Source: Actinomyces sp. HMSC035G02 (lineage in GTDB: Bacteria; Actinomycetota; Actinomycetes; Actinomycetales; Actinomycetaceae). From it: 63,351 bases of DNA. Positions within the stretch are counted from its first letter, which is position 1, and every line of letters starts with the position of its first letter. Below are positions 60,577 to 63,351 of this stretch, one piece after another. Below the pieces are notes generated by a model. That model had not been told where the DNA came from and made no database searches. It worked only from the letters and a program-made list of their open reading frames with translations. The stretch spans positions 1 through 63,351 of the forward strand of contig KV835887.1 of assembly GCA_001838165.1 (NCBI GenBank), read 5' to 3'. Made by a program: the position numbers and the translations under genes.

Positions 60577-62169
60577 GTGCATCAGGTGTTCGAGATTCTG
60601 AGCGAACAGCCGGTTCTGTTCCTCTTCATTCTCATCGGTATAGGCATGGCGTTCGGCCATGTGAAAATCAAGGGCATTAGCCTCGGTGCCGCCGCCGTTC
60701 TCTTCTTTGCCATCGCGTTGGCAGCGTGGGCGCAGTCCTACGGCATCGAGCTGCGGGTTACCCCCCAGCTGGGCACTCTGGGCCTGACGCTCTTCACGTT
60801 CGCGATCGGCATCAACTCGGGCGCGTCGTTCTTCCACAATCTGAAGACCGCCGTCGGCCCAATTCTGGCGATGGTTGCCCTCTACGGCATCACCGCCACC
60901 GTTGGCCTCTACCTCGGTAAGGCCATGGGCATGGACGTTCCGCTCATCGCCGGTACCTTCGCGGGTTCGGTCACGAACACGCCCGCTCTGGCCGCCGCCG
61001 GCGATGCTTCCGGCGATCCTGCACGCGCAACCGTCGGCTACTCGATCGCCTACCTCTTCGGCGTCATCGGCATGCTGGCAGCTGCAATGGCCGCACTGCA
61101 CTACGGCCGCAACGACAAGGACGCCCCCTCTCCCCTGTCGAACCGCACGATCCGCGTCGAGCGCGACGACCACCCCTTCGTCGGCGACATCTACGAGAAG
61201 CTCGGCGAGAAGGTCTCCTTCTCCCGCCTGCGCCGCGGCGAGACCGGCCCGATCACCCGTCCCCAGATGTCCGACACGCTCGATCCCGGCGACCTCGTGA
61301 CGGTCGTCGGCCCCCGCGAGCTCGTCGCTCGCGCAGCCACCGAGCTGGGCCACGCCTCCTCGCACTCCCTCATGCAGGACCGCTCCTACCTGGATTTCCG
61401 CCGCGTGACGATTTCCAACCCAAAGGTCGCCGGCCGCACGGTCGCCTCGCTCGGCCTCGCCAAGGAGTTCTCCGCGACTATCTCGCGCGTGCGCCGTGGC
61501 GACGTCGACATGGTCGCCGAGCCGGGCCTGGTGCTCCAGGAGGGCGACCGCGTACGCGTCGTCGCCCCCACGTCCAAGATGGCTGAGATTACGAAGTTCT
61601 TCGGTGACTCGTCCCGAGGCCTCACGGACCTCAACCCGATCGCCCTGGGCATCGGCATGGCGCTGGGCATCGCGATCGGCGAGCTGCCGATCCTGACCCC
61701 CTCCGGCGAGTACTTCTCGATCGGTTCCGCCGCCGGCACGCTCATCGTGGGTCTCATCTTCGGCCGCATCGGCCGCATCGGCCCCATCGCGACGGCTCTT
61801 CCCTTTACGACATGCCAGGTGATGGCTGAGCTCGGCCTGCTGGTCTTCCTCGCGCAGGCGGGCGCCAAGGCAGGCGGCCAGATCCTCGAGGCCTTCACGT
61901 CGGGCGACTGGATCCGCATCTTCGCACTGGGCATCGTCATGACATCGATAATGGCGATCGGCCTGTACTGCACGATGCGTTGGGTGTTCAAGATGGGCGG
62001 CACGAAGCTCGCCGGCCTGCTCGGCGGCGCTCAGACGCAGCCCGCCGTCCTCGCATTCGCGAACGGCCGTACCAACGCCGATCCTCGCGTGTCGCTCGGC
62101 TACGCGCTTGTCTACCCGGTCGCCATGGTCGGCAAGATCATCGTCGCCACGATCCTGGGCGGCATGTAG
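60577..62169 (+). CDS. AspT/YidE-family membrane transporter with TrkA_C domains
   Basis: 530 residues from the GTG at 60577 (GGAG eight bases upstream). Two membrane blocks, each of about five helices (residues ~5-190 and 370-530), flank a cytoplasmic region with two TrkA_C-type domains (RTIRVERDDHPFVGDIYEKL; VTISNPKVAGRTVASLGL ... LVLQEGDRVRVVAP). The repeat motif GTFAGSVTNTPALAAAG in block one matches LLGGAQTQPAVLAFANG in block two. Members exchange aspartate and alanine (AspT) or have unknown substrates (YidE, YbjL, aspartate:alanine exchanger family). The substrate is not assignable. It is monocistronic and divergent from ilvB. Confidence 0.85.
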   Translation: MHQVFEILSEQPVLFLFILIGIGMAFGHVKIKGISLGAAAVLFFAIALAAWAQSYGIELRVTPQLGTLGLTLFTFAIGINSGASFFHNLKTAVGPILAMVALYGITATVGLYLGKAMGMDVPLIAGTFAGSVTNTPALAAAGDASGDPARATVGYSIAYLFGVIGMLAAAMAALHYGRNDKDAPSPLSNRTIRVERDDHPFVGDIYEKLGEKVSFSRLRRGETGPITRPQMSDTLDPGDLVTVVGPRELVARAATELGHASSHSLMQDRSYLDFRRVTISNPKVAGRTVASLGLAKEFSATISRVRRGDVDMVAEPGLVLQEGDRVRVVAPTSKMAEITKFFGDSSRGLTDLNPIALGIGMALGIAIGELPILTPSGEYFSIGSAAGTLIVGLIFGRIGRIGPIATALPFTTCQVMAELGLLVFLAQAGAKAGGQILEAFTSGDWIRIFALGIVMTSIMAIGLYCTMRWVFKMGGTKLAGLLGGAQTQPAVLAFANGRTNADPRVSLGYALVYPVAMVGKIIVATILGGM

Positions 62170-62204
62170 CGGCAACCTCTCAGCGGGTTCGATCCCGCGA
62201 CAAC

Positions 62205-62236
62205 AATGGGGCCGGCCCTTTCGGGCTGGCCCCATT
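62205..62236 (+). terminator. Terminator after the AspT/YidE-type gene
   Basis: AATGGGGCCGGCCC (62205-62218) and GGGCTGGCCCCATT (62223-62236) form a 14-bp stem with one G-U pair and loop TTTC. Confidence 0.85.
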
Positions 62237-62301
62237 CGCATGCCTGCTCGGCGTCTCCTGAGCCTGTCGTGAGCGCTACATCGCCTGCACGTAGAAGATC
62301 C

Positions 62302-62352
62302 GGCTGCGGTGCCCGTGGGCTATGGCGGGGCCCGACTGCGGTGCCCGTGGCC
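62302..62352 (+). repeat. GGTGCCCGTGGGC repeat, copy pair 1
   Basis: GGCTGCGGTGCCCGTGGGCT then ATGGCGGGGCC (62302-62332), followed by a second partial unit (62334-62352). Nearly the same two-unit block recurs at 62549-62600, and a degenerate single unit is at 63172-63201. Confidence 0.75.
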
Positions 62353-62377
62353 CCTGAAAGAACCTACTCCCCCAAAG

Positions 62378-62482
62378 TCGCACGTAATTCGATTGAATGA
62401 ACTTTCAACAACGCCCGAAAACGTTGCAATTTCAACACCTTAAGTTCATATCTTGAAACAGTCGCAGGGGAATTACGTGCGA
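62378..62482. repeat. Inverted-repeat element A (105 bp)
   Basis: The 13-bp termini TCGCACGTAATTC (62378-62390) and GAATTACGTGCGA (62470-62482) are perfect inverted copies flanking an AT-rich centre without a coding frame. The direct-repeat blocks at 62302 and 62549 lie on each side. It could be a miniature mobile element or a structured RNA. Confidence 0.6.
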
Positions 62483-62548
62483 AATTTCTGAGAAGCGCGA
62501 AAGCACCAATACGATCACATGAAAGTCGGCGCATGGCCGCCGAGGGCT

Positions 62549-62600
62549 GGCTGCGGTGCCCGTGGGCTGTGGCGGGGCCTGGCTGCGATGCCCGTAGGCC
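62549..62600 (+). repeat. GGTGCCCGTGGGC repeat, copy pair 2
   Basis: A full unit (62549-62579) and a partial one (62581-62600), about 90% identical by eye to the block at 62302-62352. GTCGGCGCAT lies on both sides of this block (62525 and 62613). Confidence 0.75.
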
Positions 62601-62627
62601 AACAGCCCCACCGTCGGCGCATCATCT

Positions 62628-62724
62628 GGATAGGTTGTGCGCACGCGGATAGGTTATGCACATCCGGATAGGTAATTAAGCTATCCGGATATTCATTACC
62701 TATCCCGATGTTCGTTACCTATCC
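62628..62724. repeat. Six 19-bp iterons in mirror symmetry
   Basis: The core GGATAGGT starts at 62628, 62647 and 62666 on the plus strand. Its inverse ACCTATCC (first copy AGCTATCC) starts at 62679, 62698 and 62717. Spacing is exactly 19 bp within each arm, and all three pairs share the centre 62676. The unit is close to GGATAGGTWATGNACATCC, and neighbouring units meet as ATCCGGAT palindromes. A detached copy (ACCGATCC then GGATGTGTGTTG) is at 62778. Confidence 0.85.
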
Positions 62725-62952
62725 GGATGTGTGTTGGTGCCAGCTCATCTCACCATCGATGACCGGATTGAGGCGCTACCGATCCGGATGTGTGTTGCTC
62801 CTCGGGGCAAGGTCCGCCCACGAGCGCCGCGACGAGGCCCACGACCCACGCCAGAGCTGGTCCGACACCTCACCGCCGATTTCACAAGTTGTGCCGGGCC
62901 TCCAATCGGGCAGCGACGACACACATTTCGTCCTGCCTTCCTCACGCCAGAC

Positions 62953-63033
62953 TAAAACCGGGACAAAACTCTCCCTGCACGCGCAAAACAGCCCAAATTC
63001 CATGCTTTTGGACGAGCAGGGGGAATTTTGTCA
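62953..63033. repeat. Inverted-repeat element B (~81 bp)
   Basis: GACAAAACTCTCCCTGC near 62953 is an imperfect inverse of GCAGGGGGAATTTTGTC near 63017-63033 (about 14 of 17 positions). Inner segments of this element and element A can be aligned by eye (AATTCCCC-TGC, AAGNATGNA), so the two may be diverged copies. Confidence 0.45.
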
Positions 63034-63351
63034 CTGACATAACCCGAGGTTCCTCGACCGGGCACGTTCTGTCCGACCACAAGCTGTATGCTCGCACGTT
63101 CACCCACTGGCTCACACGTCCACCTGCTACTCCATCGATGGGCGGGCGCCACACACGGGGCCAGCGAGGCCTGGCGGCGGTGCCCGAGGGCGGTGGCGGG
63201 ATCTCGATCCCACAACGCAGCCCCACTTAGTCTCGACTCCTGGCTCCCTCGCGGAGTCGGCTTTGTTCCGGGCGCCGCATGGCCTGCCCGCCCGCTCGTC
63301 GCCCGCGCCGCGAGCTACGCTCGGCGCGTCGCCTCGAAGCCCGGCCAGGCC

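Larger units (their letters stand above)
62237..63351. other. Repeat-rich noncoding tract, no convincing gene
   Basis: Over 1.1 kb to the window edge no open frame has both a ribosome site and a recognisable protein. The tract holds GC-rich direct repeats, two inverted-repeat elements in AT-rich patches, and a 19-bp iteron array, each listed separately. Confidence 0.65.

Noticed and set aside
62628..62724. CRISPR array
   Set aside because: Units are 19 bp, contiguous, inverted in the second half and without unique spacers. No cas gene is present.
62942..63226. A 94-codon minus-strand frame in the right-end tract
   Set aside because: No ribosome site, no family, and it runs through inverted-repeat element B.

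Overview
The window is a high-GC actinobacterial chromosome segment dominated by core genes. Lactate dehydrogenase, a secreted sialidase with choline-binding-type repeats, and the overall gene set suggest the Actinomycetaceae (Actinomyces/Schaalia-like, host-associated). This placement is inference; there is no rRNA gene to confirm it. From nrdR to rimP (about 9.8-50.6 kb) the gene order follows, from memory, the Mycobacterium tuberculosis block Rv2718c-Rv2842c (nrdR, LysM protein, lexA, hflX, dapF, miaA, miaB, recX, recA, DUF3046, clgR, pgsA, ftsK, RNase J, dapA, dapB, M16 peptidase, pnp, rpsO, ribF, truB, rbfA, infB, ylxR, nusA, rimP). The conserved backbone is therefore clear, and insertions stand out against it.

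Layout. 0-9.8 kb: DUF3040 membrane protein, DNA polymerase IV, a spermidine-synthase-like methyltransferase, a PAC2 protein, HelD, SerA, and an acyl-CoA synthetase with an 11-residue-repeat tail. 9.8-25.1 kb: DNA-damage and housekeeping block (NrdR, SOS-controlled LysM protein, LexA, Ldh, DinG, HflX, DapF, MiaA, two YbjN proteins, MiaB, PncC/CinA, RecX, RecA, DUF3046, ClgR). 25.3-31.6 kb: PgsA, FtsK, a PfkB kinase, RNase J. 31.7-36.2 kb: an inserted five-gene operon (DUF4418, DUF6273, two FtsX-type permeases, ABC ATPase) behind a strong promoter with a possible DtxR-like box. 36.3-50.6 kb: DapA, acetyltransferase, DapB, M16 peptidase, PNPase, S15, RibF, TruB, RbfA, IF-2, YlxR, NusA, RimP. 50.6-62.2 kb: a lipoprotein, LeuB, a secreted sialidase, a GT4 glycosyltransferase, a tiny secreted peptide, ilvBNC with leader peptide and attenuator, and an AspT/YidE-type transporter. 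62.2-63.35 kb: no convincing gene, but a repeat-dense tract.

Regulation is unusually readable. About fourteen genes lack a Shine-Dalgarno sequence and instead have a TANNNT-like -10 box only 6-8 nt before the start codon, which predicts leaderless mRNAs. LexA boxes lie between lexA and the LysM gene and upstream of recA. The ilv operon has a 23-residue leader peptide rich in Val, Leu and Ile, followed by a terminator with a T-tract. Strong GC-rich hairpins separate most convergent genes.

Best candidates for something new: (1) six 19-bp iterons, three per arm, arranged with exact 19-bp spacing and exact mirror symmetry around position 62676, inside a repeat-rich noncoding tract; (2) the DUF4418/DUF6273/FtsX ABC operon with cysteine-rich membrane proteins and a possible metal-repressor operator; (3) the synuclein- or apolipoprotein-like 11-mer tail fused to an acyl-CoA synthetase; (4) the lower-GC sialidase-glycosyltransferase-small-peptide segment with perfect palindromic operators.
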